DNA of 64,000 nt. Source: JANXAZ01 sp964504655 (GTDB lineage Bacteria > Pseudomonadota > Alphaproteobacteria > Geminicoccales > Geminicoccaceae). The number at the start of each line of letters is the position of its first letter. Positions within the stretch are counted from its first letter, which is position 1. Below the pieces are notes generated by a model that was given only the letters and a program-made list of their open reading frames with translations, did no database searches and was not told the DNA's origin. The position numbers and the translations under genes were made by a program. This document shows positions 34,989 through 44,290 of this stretch, one piece after another. The stretch is taken from positions 26,574-90,573 of the forward strand of contig CAZDFD010000007.1 in the NCBI GenBank assembly GCA_964504655.1. The letters run 5' to 3'.

Positions 34989-35036
34989 CGGAGGGGCTGC
35001 CCTACGAAGGGGCAGCGGACTCGGTGGGAGGTCGAG

Positions 35037-36023
35037 ATGATCCGGATCGCGGCCGGTCTGGTCCTGGCGGCACTCGCGGCGGCGTCGACGGTTGCCGCGC
35101 AGGGCTTTCAGCCAGCCGTCATCTTCGACATGGGCGGCAAGTTCGACAAGTCGTTCAACGAGGCCGCCTACAACGGCGCCGAGCGGTTCAAGCGCGAGAC
35201 CGGGATCGACTACCTGGAGTTCGAGGTCAACCAGGAGGCGCAGCGCGAGCAGGCCATGCAACGCATGGCGCGGCGCGGCGCCAACGTGATCGTGGTGCTG
35301 GGCTTCCAGAACGGCACGCCGCTCAAGAAGGTCGCCGCCGAGAACCCGAACAGCAAGTTCACCATCATCGACGCGGTCGTGGACCTGCCGAACGTGCAGT
35401 CGGTGATCTTCAAGGAGCACGAGGGCAGCTTCCTGGTCGGCATGGCGGCCGCGCTCGCGAGCAAGACCGGCAAGGTCGGGTTCGTGGGCGGTATGGACAT
35501 CCCGCTGATCCGCAACTTCGCCTTCGGCTACGAGCAGGGGATCAAGCACGTCAACCCGAAGGCCGAGCTGCTCGTCAACATGACCGGCACGACCCCGGCC
35601 GCCTGGAACGATCCGGCCAAGGGCGCCGAGCTCGCGATCAGCCAGTTCGACCGCGGCGCCGACGTCGTCTACGCCGCCGCCGGCGGCACCGGCATCGGCG
35701 TGCTCCAGGCGGCCAAGGACAAGGGGAAGCTGTCGATCGGCGTCGACAGCAACCAGAACCATCTGCACCCCGGCTCCGTCCTGACCTCGATGCTCAAGCG
35801 GGTCGACGTCGCCGTGTACAACGCGTTCAAGGACGCACGGGCCGGGACCTGGAAGGCCGGCCGGCTCGATCTCGGCCTCAAGGAGGACGGGGTGGGCTAT
35901 GCCCTCGACGAGCACAACAAGTCGGTCCTGACCCCGGCCATGGTGACGGCCCTCGAGGCGGCCCGGAGCGACATCCTGAGCGGTCGGCTGGTCGTCAAGG
36001 ACTACTACTCGACGCAGAAGTAA
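35037..36023 (+). CDS. BMP-family nucleoside ABC transporter binding protein
   Basis: A 328-residue secreted protein. Signal peptide MIRIAAGLVLAALAAASTVAAQ; mature part begins FQPAVIFDMGGKFDKSFNEAAYNGAERFK, the hallmark of BmpA/PnrA/Med proteins, and later has GFVGGMDIPLIRNFAFGYEQG. The Asp, Phe and Asn contacts to the nucleoside are in the expected places (DMGGKFDKSFNE). It lacks a lipobox, so it is periplasmic rather than lipid-anchored. GGGAGG precedes ATG 35037. It heads a seven-gene salvage operon. Confidence 0.9.
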   Translation: MIRIAAGLVLAALAAASTVAAQGFQPAVIFDMGGKFDKSFNEAAYNGAERFKRETGIDYLEFEVNQEAQREQAMQRMARRGANVIVVLGFQNGTPLKKVAAENPNSKFTIIDAVVDLPNVQSVIFKEHEGSFLVGMAAALASKTGKVGFVGGMDIPLIRNFAFGYEQGIKHVNPKAELLVNMTGTTPAAWNDPAKGAELAISQFDRGADVVYAAAGGTGIGVLQAAKDKGKLSIGVDSNQNHLHPGSVLTSMLKRVDVAVYNAFKDARAGTWKAGRLDLGLKEDGVGYALDEHNKSVLTPAMVTALEAARSDILSGRLVVKDYYSTQK

Positions 36024-36046
36024 CGCGGCCGCAGCACCCCGTCCTC

Positions 36047-37561
36047 GTGCCCCCACCGGCCGTCGAGCTCCGCGGCATCACCAAGCGGTTCGGCCCGGTC
36101 GTCGCCAACGACCGGGTCGATCTCACCGTCGAGGCCGGCTCGATCCACGGCATCGTCGGCGAGAACGGTGCCGGCAAGTCGACCTTGATGAACATCCTCT
36201 ACGGCTACTACCAGGCCGACGCGGGGACCATCCTGGTCGACGGGGTCGCACGCCGGATCGACCGGCCGGTCGCGGCGATCCACGCCGGCATCGGCATGGT
36301 CCACCAGCATTTCATGCTGGTCGACACGTTCACGGTGCTCGAGAACCTGCTGCTGGGAGCGGAGGGCGGCCCGCTGCTCGGGCGCGGCAGCGGGCGACTG
36401 CGTGCCGAGCTCGCCCGCCTGTCGCGCGAGTACGGCCTCGAGGTCGACCCGGACGCCCGGGTCGGCGAGCTGCCGGTCGGACTGCAGCAGCGGGTCGAGA
36501 TCCTGAAGGCCCTGTGCCGCGGCGCCCGGGTGCTGATCCTGGACGAGCCGACCGGCGTTTTGACCCCGCAGGAGGCCGACGACCTGTTCCGGATCCTGGC
36601 CGGTCTGCGCGACCAGGGCCGCACCGTCGTGCTGATCACGCACAAGCTCCGCGAGATCATGGCGATCACCGACCGGGTGAGCGTCATGCGGGCCGGCCGA
36701 ATGGTGGCGCACCGCGAGACCGCCGCCACCACCCGCGAGGAGCTGGCGGAGCTGATGGTCGGGCGCAAGATCCAGCTCCGACCCGACAAGCGGCCGACCC
36801 GGCCGGGCGCCCCCGTCCTCGAGGTGCGCGACCTCGAGGTCGCCGACGACCGCGGCGTGCGGCGGGTGAAGGGCGTGAGCCTGTCGGTTCGTGAAGGCGA
36901 GATCGTCGGGATCGCGGGTGTGGCGGGCAACGGCCAGAGCGAGCTGCTCGAGGCGATCGCCGGCATCCGTGCGCCCGCCGCGGGCGAGATCCGCCTCGCG
37001 GGTCGTGAGCCGCGGCCGCCCGGCCACGGGCGGCGGGCGGGCCTCGGGCACGTGCCCGAGGACCGGCTGCGGGTCGGCCTCGTCGCGCACTTCGCCGCGG
37101 CCGAGAACGTCATCCTCGGCTATCAGCGGCGGCCCGACTACAGCTCGGCCGGCCTGCTGCGCCGGGCGCGGATCGTCGAGACCTGCGCGCGCTGGCTCGA
37201 GCGGTACGACATCCGCCCGCGGGCGCCGGACCTGCCGGCGCACGCCTTCTCGGGCGGCAACCAGCAGAAGCTCGTGCTCGCCCGCGAGCTCGAGCACGAT
37301 CCCGTCCTGCTGCTCGTGGGCCAGCCGACCCGCGGCGTCGACATCGGCGCGATCGAGTTCATCCACGCCCAGCTCGTGGCGATGCGCGACGCCGGCAAGG
37401 CGCTGCTGCTCGTCTCGGTCGAGCTCGACGAGATCCTGGCGCTCGCCGATCGGATCCTCGTGATGTTCGACGGCCGGCTGGTCGGCGAGCTCGCGGCCGC
37501 GGAGGCGGAGGAGCGCAGGATCGGCCTCCTGATGGCCGGGGTCGGGGCGGACGCCGCCTGA
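36047..37561 (+). CDS. Nucleoside ABC transporter ATPase, two ABC domains
   Basis: A 504-residue protein with tandem ABC domains, as in YufO/NupO. The first domain has Walker A GENGAGKST and Walker B LILDEPTGVLTP; the second starts PVLEVRDLEVADDRGVRRVKG with the degenerate Walker A GVAGNGQSE and signature FSGGNQQK. The start is GTG 36047, the only suitable start before the domain. The stop overlaps the first permease ATG by one base. Confidence 0.88.
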   Translation: MPPPAVELRGITKRFGPVVANDRVDLTVEAGSIHGIVGENGAGKSTLMNILYGYYQADAGTILVDGVARRIDRPVAAIHAGIGMVHQHFMLVDTFTVLENLLLGAEGGPLLGRGSGRLRAELARLSREYGLEVDPDARVGELPVGLQQRVEILKALCRGARVLILDEPTGVLTPQEADDLFRILAGLRDQGRTVVLITHKLREIMAITDRVSVMRAGRMVAHRETAATTREELAELMVGRKIQLRPDKRPTRPGAPVLEVRDLEVADDRGVRRVKGVSLSVREGEIVGIAGVAGNGQSELLEAIAGIRAPAAGEIRLAGREPRPPGHGRRAGLGHVPEDRLRVGLVAHFAAAENVILGYQRRPDYSSAGLLRRARIVETCARWLERYDIRPRAPDLPAHAFSGGNQQKLVLARELEHDPVLLLVGQPTRGVDIGAIEFIHAQLVAMRDAGKALLLVSVELDEILALADRILVMFDGRLVGELAAAEAEERRIGLLMAGVGADAA

Positions 37562-38661
37562 TGGGCCGGCCCGGCCGCCTGCCGGCCTGGGTGGAGCTGG
37601 CGCTCCTGCCGGCACTCAATCTGACGCTCGCCCTCCTGCTCTCCGGCGTGGTCGTGATCCTGCTCGGCGAGGATCCGCTCGCCGCGGTGAGCCTCCTCGT
37701 CTACGGGGCCTTCGGCTACGGCGAGGCGATTGGCTACACCCTGTTCTATGCGACCAACTTCATCCTGACCGGCCTCGCGGTGGCGATCGCCTTCCACGCC
37801 GGCCACTTCAACATCGGCGGCGAGGGCCAGGCCTATGTGGGCGGCCTCGGGGTCACGCTCGCCGCGCTCGGCCTCGGCCACCTGCCGGGGATCCTGTCGA
37901 TCCCGCTCGCCGTCGCCGGGGCCGCGCTGTTCGGCGGCCTCTGGGCGCTGGTGCCCGGCTGGCTCTACGCCCGCCGCGGCAGCCACGTCGTGATCACCAC
38001 CATCATGATGAACTTCGTCGCCGCGGCCCTGATGACCTACCTCGTCGTCAACGTGCTCATCAAACCGGGCCAGCAGATCCCCGAGAGCGACATCTTCGCC
38101 GAGACCGTCTGGCTGCCGCCACTCGCTCCGTTGCTGGCGGTCGCCGGTCTCGATCTCGGTCGCGCGCCGGTCAATCTCTGCCTGATCCTGGCGCTCGCCT
38201 GCTGTGTGGCGTTCGCGATCTTCGTCTGGCAGAGCCGCCCCGGCTACGAGCTCAGGGTGGTCGGCCAGAGCGAGCCGGCCGCGGTCTATGCCGGGATCGC
38301 CCCGGCCCGGGTCACGATGCTCGCCATGACCATCTCCGGCGCCCTGGCCGGCCTTCTGGCCGTGAACGAGATCCTCGGCAGCCAGCACCGCCTGGTGCTC
38401 GGCTTCACCGGCGGCTACGGCTTCGTCGGCATCGCCGTGGCCCTCATGGGCCGCAACCACCCGGTCGGCATCGTGCTCGCCGCGCTCCTGTTCGGCGCCC
38501 TCTACCAGGGCGGCTCCGAGCTCGCCTTCGACCTGCCCAGGATCAACCGTGACATGGTCGTGGTGATCCAGGGGCTCGTGATCCTGTTCGCCGGCGCCCT
38601 CGAGCACCTGTTCCGACCCACGCTCGAGGCGGTCGTCCTCCGCCCGGCGACCGGGTCTTGA
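37561..38661 (+). CDS. Nucleoside ABC transporter permease 1
   Basis: A 366-residue membrane protein of the YufP/NupP type. It has about ten hydrophobic segments and a conserved FHAGHFNIGGEGQAYVGGLG motif near residue 80. A second motif, VITTIMMNFVAAALM, is near 145. It is coupled to the ATPase gene by a one-base overlap and followed within one base by the second permease. Confidence 0.88.
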   Translation: MGRPGRLPAWVELALLPALNLTLALLLSGVVVILLGEDPLAAVSLLVYGAFGYGEAIGYTLFYATNFILTGLAVAIAFHAGHFNIGGEGQAYVGGLGVTLAALGLGHLPGILSIPLAVAGAALFGGLWALVPGWLYARRGSHVVITTIMMNFVAAALMTYLVVNVLIKPGQQIPESDIFAETVWLPPLAPLLAVAGLDLGRAPVNLCLILALACCVAFAIFVWQSRPGYELRVVGQSEPAAVYAGIAPARVTMLAMTISGALAGLLAVNEILGSQHRLVLGFTGGYGFVGIAVALMGRNHPVGIVLAALLFGALYQGGSELAFDLPRINRDMVVVIQGLVILFAGALEHLFRPTLEAVVLRPATGS

Positions 38662-38662
38662 G

Positions 38663-39637
38663 ATGGACGGGCTCTGGCTGCAGGCCCTGCTCCTGACCGA
38701 CAGCACGGTGCGCCTCGCCACGCCGCTCGTCTTCTGCGCCCTGGCCGGGCTGTTCTCCGAGCGCGCCGGCGTCGTGAACATCGCCCTCGAGGGCAAGATG
38801 CTGGGCGGGGCCTTCGCCGCCGCGGCCGCCGCCGCGGTCACCGGCTCGGCCTGGATCGGCCTACTGGCCGGCATCGGCTTCGCCTGCGCGCTCGCCCTGG
38901 TGCACGGGTTCGCCACGATCACCCATCGCGGCGAGCAGGTGGTGAGCGGTGTCGCGATCAACATCATGGTGGCCGGGCTCGGCCCGACCCTGGCCGACGC
39001 CTGGTTCGGCCAGGCCGGCCGCATCCCGCTGCCGGGCGGCGCTGCGCGGTTCGCGCCGATCGAGCTTCCCGGAGCCACGGTGCTCGCCGGCATCCCGATC
39101 CTGGGTCCCCTCTATGCCGAGGTCCTGAGCGGCCACAACCTGCTCGTCTACGCGGCGGTCCTGGCCGTGCCCGCGGTCGCCTGGCTGGTCGGCCGCACCC
39201 GCTTCGGCCTTCGCCTGCGCGCCGTCGGCGAGAGCCCTGCGGCGGTCGACACGGCCGGGGTCGCGGTCGAGGCGCTGCGCTATCGGGCGCTTCTCGTGGC
39301 CGGCGTCCTGTGCGGCCTCGCCGGGGCCTACCTGTCGATCGCCCAGAACGCCGGCTTCATCCGCGACATGACCGCGGGCAAGGGCTACCTGGCGCTGGCC
39401 GCCCTGATCTTCGGCAAGTGGCGGCCGGTGCCCGCGGTGCTGGCATGCCTCCTGTTCGCCCTCGCGGACGCCGTCCAGGTGCGGCTGCAGGGCACGCCCC
39501 TGCCGGGCGTGGGGCCGATCCCGACCCAGCTCATCCAGGCCATTCCCTATCTGCTCACCATCCTCCTGCTGGCCGGTTTCGTCGGACGCGCCGTGGCGCC
39601 GCGGGCGCTCGGCCAGCCCTATGTCAAGGAACGATGA
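38663..39637 (+). CDS. Nucleoside ABC transporter permease 2
   Basis: A 324-residue partner of the upstream permease (YufQ/NupQ type). It shows RLATPLVFCALAGLFSERAGVVNIALEGKMLGGAF near the N-terminus and VVSGVAINIMVAGL. About nine hydrophobic helices. Its stop overlaps the deaminase-phosphorylase start by 4 bases (ATGA), tying uptake and salvage together. Confidence 0.88.
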   Translation: MDGLWLQALLLTDSTVRLATPLVFCALAGLFSERAGVVNIALEGKMLGGAFAAAAAAAVTGSAWIGLLAGIGFACALALVHGFATITHRGEQVVSGVAINIMVAGLGPTLADAWFGQAGRIPLPGGAARFAPIELPGATVLAGIPILGPLYAEVLSGHNLLVYAAVLAVPAVAWLVGRTRFGLRLRAVGESPAAVDTAGVAVEALRYRALLVAGVLCGLAGAYLSIAQNAGFIRDMTAGKGYLALAALIFGKWRPVPAVLACLLFALADAVQVRLQGTPLPGVGPIPTQLIQAIPYLLTILLLAGFVGRAVAPRALGQPYVKER

Positions 39638-40842
39638 ACGACCTCCTGGCCGCCGCCGTCCTCGCCCGCTCGCGCGCCTTCGCGCCCTACTCGGGGTTCG
39701 CCGTGGGCGCCGCCCTGCGGGCTTCGAGCGGGCGGATCGTCGCCGGCTGCAACGTCGAGAACGCCGCCTATCCGCTCGGCCAGTGCGCCGAGGCCAACGC
39801 CCTCGGGGCGCTCGTGGCGGCCGGCGAACGCCGTGTGGTCGAGGTGCTCGTGCTGGGCGAGGGACCGCCGCCCTGCACCCCGTGCGGGGGCTGCCGCCAG
39901 CGCCTGGCCGAGCTGGCCGAGGCGGCGACGCCGGTGCACGTGGCGGCACCGGACGGGCGCGTGCTCCTGTCCACCACGCTCGGCGAGCTCCTGCCGGCGG
40001 CCTTCCGTCTCGAGCGGCGGCCCGCGGCCGGCGCGGTCACGGCCGAAAGCCGCGTGCGCGAGCGGGCCCCGGGGTTCGAGCCCGTCGTCGGGCTCGTGCT
40101 GGGCTCCGGCCTCGGCGCGTTGGCCCGGCGGATCCAGGTGGTGGCCGAGCTCGATACGCGAGATCTCCCGGGCTTTCCGGCCCCGACCGTCGAGGGACAT
40201 CGCGGCCGGCTGGTCCTGGGCTCGCTCGCGGGCAAGGGCGTCGCCTGTCTCGAGGGTCGTCCGCACCTCTACGAAGGCCATCCCCCCGCCGCCATCGCGA
40301 TGCCGGTGCGACTGCTGCGGGCGCTCGGATGCTCCCTCGTGGTGCTGGCGAGCGCCGTCGGATCGCTCTGCGCCGAGCTCGGACCCGGCTCGCTCGCCCT
40401 GGTCACGGACCATTTGAACCTGCACGGAACCAACCCGCTGGTCGGCCCCAACGACGAGCGGATCGGTCCTCGCTTTCCCGATCTGGTCGACCTCTACGAT
40501 CCGGCGCTGCGAGCCGTGCTCCGCGGCGTCGCCGGACGGCTCGGCCTGCCGCTCGCCGAAGGGGTGCTCGCCGGCTGGCTCGGTCCCTGCTTCGAGACCC
40601 CGGCGGAGATCCGCATGCTGCGTCTCCTGGGCGCCGACCTCGTCGGCATGTCGATGGTGCCGGAGGCGATCGCCGCCCGCCATTGCGGGCTGCGCGTCCT
40701 GGGCCTGGCGGTGGTGACCAACCTCGCCGCCGGGCTCGCCGCCACCCCGCCGAGCCACGCCGAGACCCTGGAGCGCGCCGGCGAGGCCGCCGGTCGCCTG
40801 GGCGCGCTCGTCGAGGCGGCGCTCCCGGAGCTGGCGCCATGA
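39634..40842 (+). CDS. Fused cytidine deaminase-purine nucleoside phosphorylase
   Basis: One uninterrupted 402-residue frame with two enzymes. Residues 1-130 are a cytidine deaminase: the CAE motif (Cys51, Glu53) and PCTPC (Cys81, Cys84) give the catalytic Glu and three zinc ligands. After a linker to about 148, the rest is a trimeric-type purine nucleoside phosphorylase: LGSGLG, GHRGRLVLG, GRPHLYEGH, CFETPAEIR and VVTNLAAG (purine-contacting Asn). The usual TNAAGG loop reads ASAVGS here, a change near the phosphate site. Separate genes are the norm. It sits between transporter and deoC and would deaminate cytidine and phosphorolyse purine nucleosides. Confidence 0.88.
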   Translation: MNDLLAAAVLARSRAFAPYSGFAVGAALRASSGRIVAGCNVENAAYPLGQCAEANALGALVAAGERRVVEVLVLGEGPPPCTPCGGCRQRLAELAEAATPVHVAAPDGRVLLSTTLGELLPAAFRLERRPAAGAVTAESRVRERAPGFEPVVGLVLGSGLGALARRIQVVAELDTRDLPGFPAPTVEGHRGRLVLGSLAGKGVACLEGRPHLYEGHPPAAIAMPVRLLRALGCSLVVLASAVGSLCAELGPGSLALVTDHLNLHGTNPLVGPNDERIGPRFPDLVDLYDPALRAVLRGVAGRLGLPLAEGVLAGWLGPCFETPAEIRMLRLLGADLVGMSMVPEAIAARHCGLRVLGLAVVTNLAAGLAATPPSHAETLERAGEAAGRLGALVEAALPELAP

Positions 40843-41621
40843 CCTCGGGCGAGCGCGACCGCCTGCTCGAGCAGGCCCGGGCGGCGGTGCCGGATGCCGC
40901 GTGCGCGCGGCGGATCCTGCCGCTGCTCGATCTGACGAGCCTGCGCGGCGACGAGACCCCTGGGGAGATCGAGGCGCTCGCCGGGCGTGCGGTCCGCCAT
41001 GGTGTCGCCGCGATCTGCATCCCTCCCGATCGTTTGGCCGGGGCCCGGGCCCTGCTCGCGGGCTCGGCCGTTCGGCTCGCCACGGTCGCGGCGTTCCCCG
41101 GCGGTGGCGACGATCCGGCCGCCGCCGCGGCCGAGGTCGCCGCGGCGGTCGAGGCCGGCGCCCAGGAGGTCGACGTCGTGGCCCCGCTCGGCGCCGTCCT
41201 GGCGGGCGACCTCGCGAGCGTGAGCGAGCTGGTCGAGGCCTGCCGGGCCGCCGCCGGCCCGGACACCACCTTGAAGCTGATCCTGGAGACCGGCCTCCTG
41301 CGCGAGCGCCCGCTGATCGCCGCGGCCGCCCGCGCCGCGGTGATGGCCGGCATCGACTTCCTCAAGACATCGACCGGCAAGATCCCGGAGGGAGCCACGC
41401 TCGAGGCGGCGGCGGTGCTGCTCGAGGTGATCGGCGAGGCCGAGGGCCGGGTCGGACTCAAGCTCTCGGGCGGCATCCGCCGGGTGGCCGACGCCGCCCC
41501 CTACCTGGCGCTGGTCGACGCGATGCGGGGCCCGGCCTGGGCGTCGCCGGCGCGTCTGCGGATCGGCGCGTCGGCCCTGCTCGACGATCTGCTGCGGGTC
41601 GCAGCCGAAGCCGGGGCCTGA
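40839..41621 (+). CDS. deoC: Deoxyribose-phosphate aldolase
   Basis: A 260-residue class I aldolase. ILPLLDLTSL at the start, EVDVVAPLGAVL in the middle, LKLILETGLL and the Schiff-base lysine in FLKTSTGK are all in order. It ends with a GASALLDDLL helix. It cleaves deoxyribose-5-phosphate to glyceraldehyde-3-phosphate and acetaldehyde in the cytosol. The start overlaps the preceding stop. No phosphopentomutase is present in the window. Confidence 0.9.
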   Translation: MTSGERDRLLEQARAAVPDAACARRILPLLDLTSLRGDETPGEIEALAGRAVRHGVAAICIPPDRLAGARALLAGSAVRLATVAAFPGGGDDPAAAAAEVAAAVEAGAQEVDVVAPLGAVLAGDLASVSELVEACRAAAGPDTTLKLILETGLLRERPLIAAAARAAVMAGIDFLKTSTGKIPEGATLEAAAVLLEVIGEAEGRVGLKLSGGIRRVADAAPYLALVDAMRGPAWASPARLRIGASALLDDLLRVAAEAGA

Positions 41622-41627
41622 CACCCG

Positions 41628-42956
41628 ATGTGGCTGCCGCAGGAGATCATCCGCAGGAAGCGCGACGGTGAGGACCTTCGGCCGGAGGAGATCGAGGCAT
41701 TCGTGGCCGGCATCGCCGACGGCACGGTCGTCGACGCCCAGGTCGGTGCGTTCGCCATGGCGGTCTGCCTGCGCGGCATGGGACGCGACGAGACGGTGGC
41801 CCTGACCCGCGCGATGACGGCGAGCGGCCGACGCCTCGACTGGCCGGATCTGCCGGGGCCGGTGCTCGACAAGCACTCCACCGGCGGCATCGGCGACAAG
41901 GTGAGCCTGATCCTGGCACCGCTCGTGGCGGCCTGCGGCGGCTATCTGCCGATGCTCTCCGGACGCGGCCTCGGCCACACCGGTGGCACGCTCGACAAGC
42001 TCGAGAGCATCGAGGGTTACCGCGGCGAGGTCGGTCTCGACAGGCTGCGGGCCGTGGTTCGGGAGGTCGGCTGCGCGATCGTCGGTGCGACCCCCGATCT
42101 GGCCCCGGCCGATCGACGCCTCTATGCGATCCGCGACGTCACGGCCACGGTCGAATCGATCCCTCTGATCACGGCATCGATCCTCGCGAAGAAGCTCGCG
42201 GCGGGCCCGGCAGCGCTGGTGATGGACGTCAAGGTCGGCTCGGGGGCGTTCCTGCCGAGCCTCGCCCAGGCGCGCGCCTTGGCCACGAGCCTGGTCGAGG
42301 TCGCCCGGGGCGCGGGCCTGCCCTGCCACGCGCTGCTCACCGACATGAGCCGCTGCCTCGGGCGGACGGCCGGCAACGCGCTCGAGGTCGAGGAGGCCGT
42401 GGCGGTGCTCCGGGGCGAGCCCGCCGATCCGGCCCTGCTCGAGGTGACGCTCGCCCTGGCGGCCGAGCTCCTCGTCATGGGCCGCCTCGCAACCGACGAC
42501 GGGGAGGCCCGGGCGCGGCTCGCGCGGGCGCTCGCGAGCGGTGCCGCCGCCGAGCGGTTCGCCCGCCTGGTGCAGCGCCTGGGCGGCCCCTCGGACCTGC
42601 TCGATCGACCCCGCGACCGTCTGCCGTCGGCACCCGTGCGGGCGCCGATCCTTCCGGCCGGGCCAGGACACGTGGCGCGGATCGACGCCCGCGCGCTCGG
42701 CCTCGCGGTGCTGCGGCTGGGTGGCGGCCGGACCCGCCCGGGCGCCCCGATCGACCCTGCCGTCGGTCTGGCCGGCGTCGTCGCGCCGGGGGAGGTCGTC
42801 GGAGCCGACCGGCCGCTCTGTGTCGTGCATGCCCGATCCGAGGCGGACGTCGAGGCGGTGCGACCGGGGCTCGCGGAGGCGTTCGCGATCGCCCGGAGGG
42901 CGCCGCGGCCGGCGCCGCTCCTGCTCGGGCGGATCACCCCGGCCGGCCCGGCTTGA
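41628..42956 (+). CDS. deoA: Thymidine phosphorylase
   Basis: A 442-residue pyrimidine phosphorylase. It shows DKHSTGGIGDKVSLILAPLVAACGG, the family phosphate-binding signature near residues 82-106, SGRGLGHTGGTLDKLE, and a C-terminal PYNP domain. Length is standard. ATG 41628 is 6 bases after deoC. It releases thymine or uracil and (deoxy)ribose-1-phosphate. It closes the operon of binding protein, ATPase, two permeases, fused enzyme and deoC. Confidence 0.92.
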   Translation: MWLPQEIIRRKRDGEDLRPEEIEAFVAGIADGTVVDAQVGAFAMAVCLRGMGRDETVALTRAMTASGRRLDWPDLPGPVLDKHSTGGIGDKVSLILAPLVAACGGYLPMLSGRGLGHTGGTLDKLESIEGYRGEVGLDRLRAVVREVGCAIVGATPDLAPADRRLYAIRDVTATVESIPLITASILAKKLAAGPAALVMDVKVGSGAFLPSLAQARALATSLVEVARGAGLPCHALLTDMSRCLGRTAGNALEVEEAVAVLRGEPADPALLEVTLALAAELLVMGRLATDDGEARARLARALASGAAAERFARLVQRLGGPSDLLDRPRDRLPSAPVRAPILPAGPGHVARIDARALGLAVLRLGGGRTRPGAPIDPAVGLAGVVAPGEVVGADRPLCVVHARSEADVEAVRPGLAEAFAIARRAPRPAPLLLGRITPAGPA

Positions 42957-43043
42957 CGAGCCCGCCGCCGACCGCTTAGAGACCGGGTCGTGCGGGCGGG
43001 CCGCGAGGCGCCGCCCTTTGCTTGTGTGGCGAGAGGATCGATC

Positions 43044-43328
43044 ATGGCCCGGCGTTGCGTGCTGTCCGGCAAGGGCGTGCTGACCGGCAACAATGTCAGC
43101 CACGCCAACAATCGCACCAAGCGCCGGTTCCTGCCGAACCTGCAGAACCGCCGGCTCTACAGCGAGGGGCTGGGCGAGACCGTCTGCCTGCGGATCGCCA
43201 TGAGCACGCTCCGGACGATCGAGAAGCGGGGTGGCCTCGACGGCTATCTGCGCTCGGTCGGCGAGGCCGAGCTGCCGGCCGAGCTGGTGCGCATGAAGCG
43301 CCGGCTCGAGGCGCGCGCGAGCGCCTGA
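43044..43328 (+). CDS. rpmB: 50S ribosomal protein L28
   Basis: A 94-residue basic protein. The start MARRCVLSGKGVLTGNNVSHANNRTKRRFLPN contains the L28 signature; the last 30 residues, rich in Arg and Glu, are the usual alphaproteobacterial extension. It lies alone on the plus strand, 87 bases after deoA. Its last 85 bases overlap the 3' end of the convergent esterase gene. Confidence 0.93.
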   Translation: MARRCVLSGKGVLTGNNVSHANNRTKRRFLPNLQNRRLYSEGLGETVCLRIAMSTLRTIEKRGGLDGYLRSVGEAELPAELVRMKRRLEARASA

Positions 43329-44290
43329 GGGCGCCATTCGAGCAGGATCAACAGCGTCCGCTGCAGCGGGCTGAAATTGTCGTCGGAGACCAGCCAGAGA
43401 CGGTAGCCGTCGCCACCGTCGATCGGCTCGGCGGCGATGCCCTCCATGTTGTCGACGAGGCCGGGTCCGGCGAGCCGGGCGATCTCGACCGCGGGCTCGA
43501 TCGTCTCCGCCGGCCCGTCGATCCGATCGACCGGGGTTGCCGTGACCCGTGCCGTGAAGCCCGAGAGCGGCGAGAGGCGTCGCTCGAGGACGAGGAGCCA
43601 AGGCCCGACGCGATCGGCTCCGGTCGGAGCGAAGCCCGGGGCGGACCGATAGAGGAGCCGCCGCTGCGGCCCGCCGCCCAGGATCGCGGCCGGATGCAGG
43701 TCGTCGCTGCCGGCCTCGGCGATCGCGAGGAGACGCCCGTCGGGCAGCGTGGCGAGCGCCTCGACGCCCTGGTTGGCGGGGAGCTCCGCCAGCCGCTCGG
43801 GCAGGCGTGACGCCGCGAGCTCGAGGCGCGGGCCGGTCGCTGCCGCCGGCAGCCGCGCGATCCGATGCGTGCCCTCGGTCGCCACGACGATGCGTCCGTC
43901 GGACTCGCGGGCGAGCGCCTCGGCGTCCGGTGGCCGTCCGCCGAGCACCAGCTCGCCGACCCGCCAGGAGCCGGCCACGAGCCCGGCGGGGCCCGGGCCC
44001 GTCCGGGCGACCGTCCACAGCCAGCCACGGTCGCTCACGAGCAGGAGCCGGTCCTGCTCGACCAGTATGCCGGAGAGGCCGCCGAGCCGGGGATCGTCCG
44101 AGGAGAGCCGCCAGCCGGCCAGGGGAGTGGCACCCGCGCCGGGCCGGAACGCCGAGGTCAGCTCCTCCGAAGGCAGAGGTACCGCCCGGACCGTCGCCGC
44201 GCCCGACGCCGGCACCCCCCGGCTGCAGGCCGGGGCGGCGGCCGTCACGAGCAGGGCCAGGGTCCAGGCGAGGGTCCGCCCCAAAAGCAA
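43244..44290 (-). CDS. Esterase-like/phytase-like domain protein
   Basis: About 348 residues from the TTG at 44290. The domain (DPRLGGLSGILVEQDRLLLVSDRGWLW, EALARESDGRIVVATEGTHRI, NQGVEALATLPDGRLL, DNMEGIAAE) fits the 'esterase-like activity of phytase' family, a beta-propeller-like secreted protein. The N-terminus LAWTLALLVTAAAPACSRG is a signal peptide, possibly with a lipobox Cys. Other starts are GTG 44341 (overlapping the previous stop) and TTG 44284. The start is uncertain because a terminator hairpin lies between. The 3' end overlaps rpmB on the other strand. Confidence 0.75.
   Translation of the reverse strand: MLLGRTLAWTLALLVTAAAPACSRGVPASGAATVRAVPLPSEELTSAFRPGAGATPLAGWRLSSDDPRLGGLSGILVEQDRLLLVSDRGWLWTVARTGPGPAGLVAGSWRVGELVLGGRPPDAEALARESDGRIVVATEGTHRIARLPAAATGPRLELAASRLPERLAELPANQGVEALATLPDGRLLAIAEAGSDDLHPAAILGGGPQRRLLYRSAPGFAPTGADRVGPWLLVLERRLSPLSGFTARVTATPVDRIDGPAETIEPAVEIARLAGPGLVDNMEGIAAEPIDGGDGYRLWLVSDDNFSPLQRTLLILLEWRPQALARASSRRFMRTSSAGSSASPTERR

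Noticed and set aside
21700..35036. Attachment sites flanking the phage-like module
   Set aside because: No convincing direct repeat was seen by eye at the edges, there is no tRNA at either end and no integrase in the window.
34961..35036. Purine-type riboswitch before the nucleoside operon
   Set aside because: The leader is only about 50 bases after the terminator and shows no aptamer-like three-way junction.
36005..37615. Minus-strand frame opposite the nucleoside ABC ATPase
   Set aside because: Antisense shadow with skewed composition; the plus-strand ATPase motifs are complete.
40494..44018. Minus-strand frame of over 1100 codons across deoC-deoA and rpmB
   Set aside because: Runs opposite four well-supported genes and has no recognisable domain.
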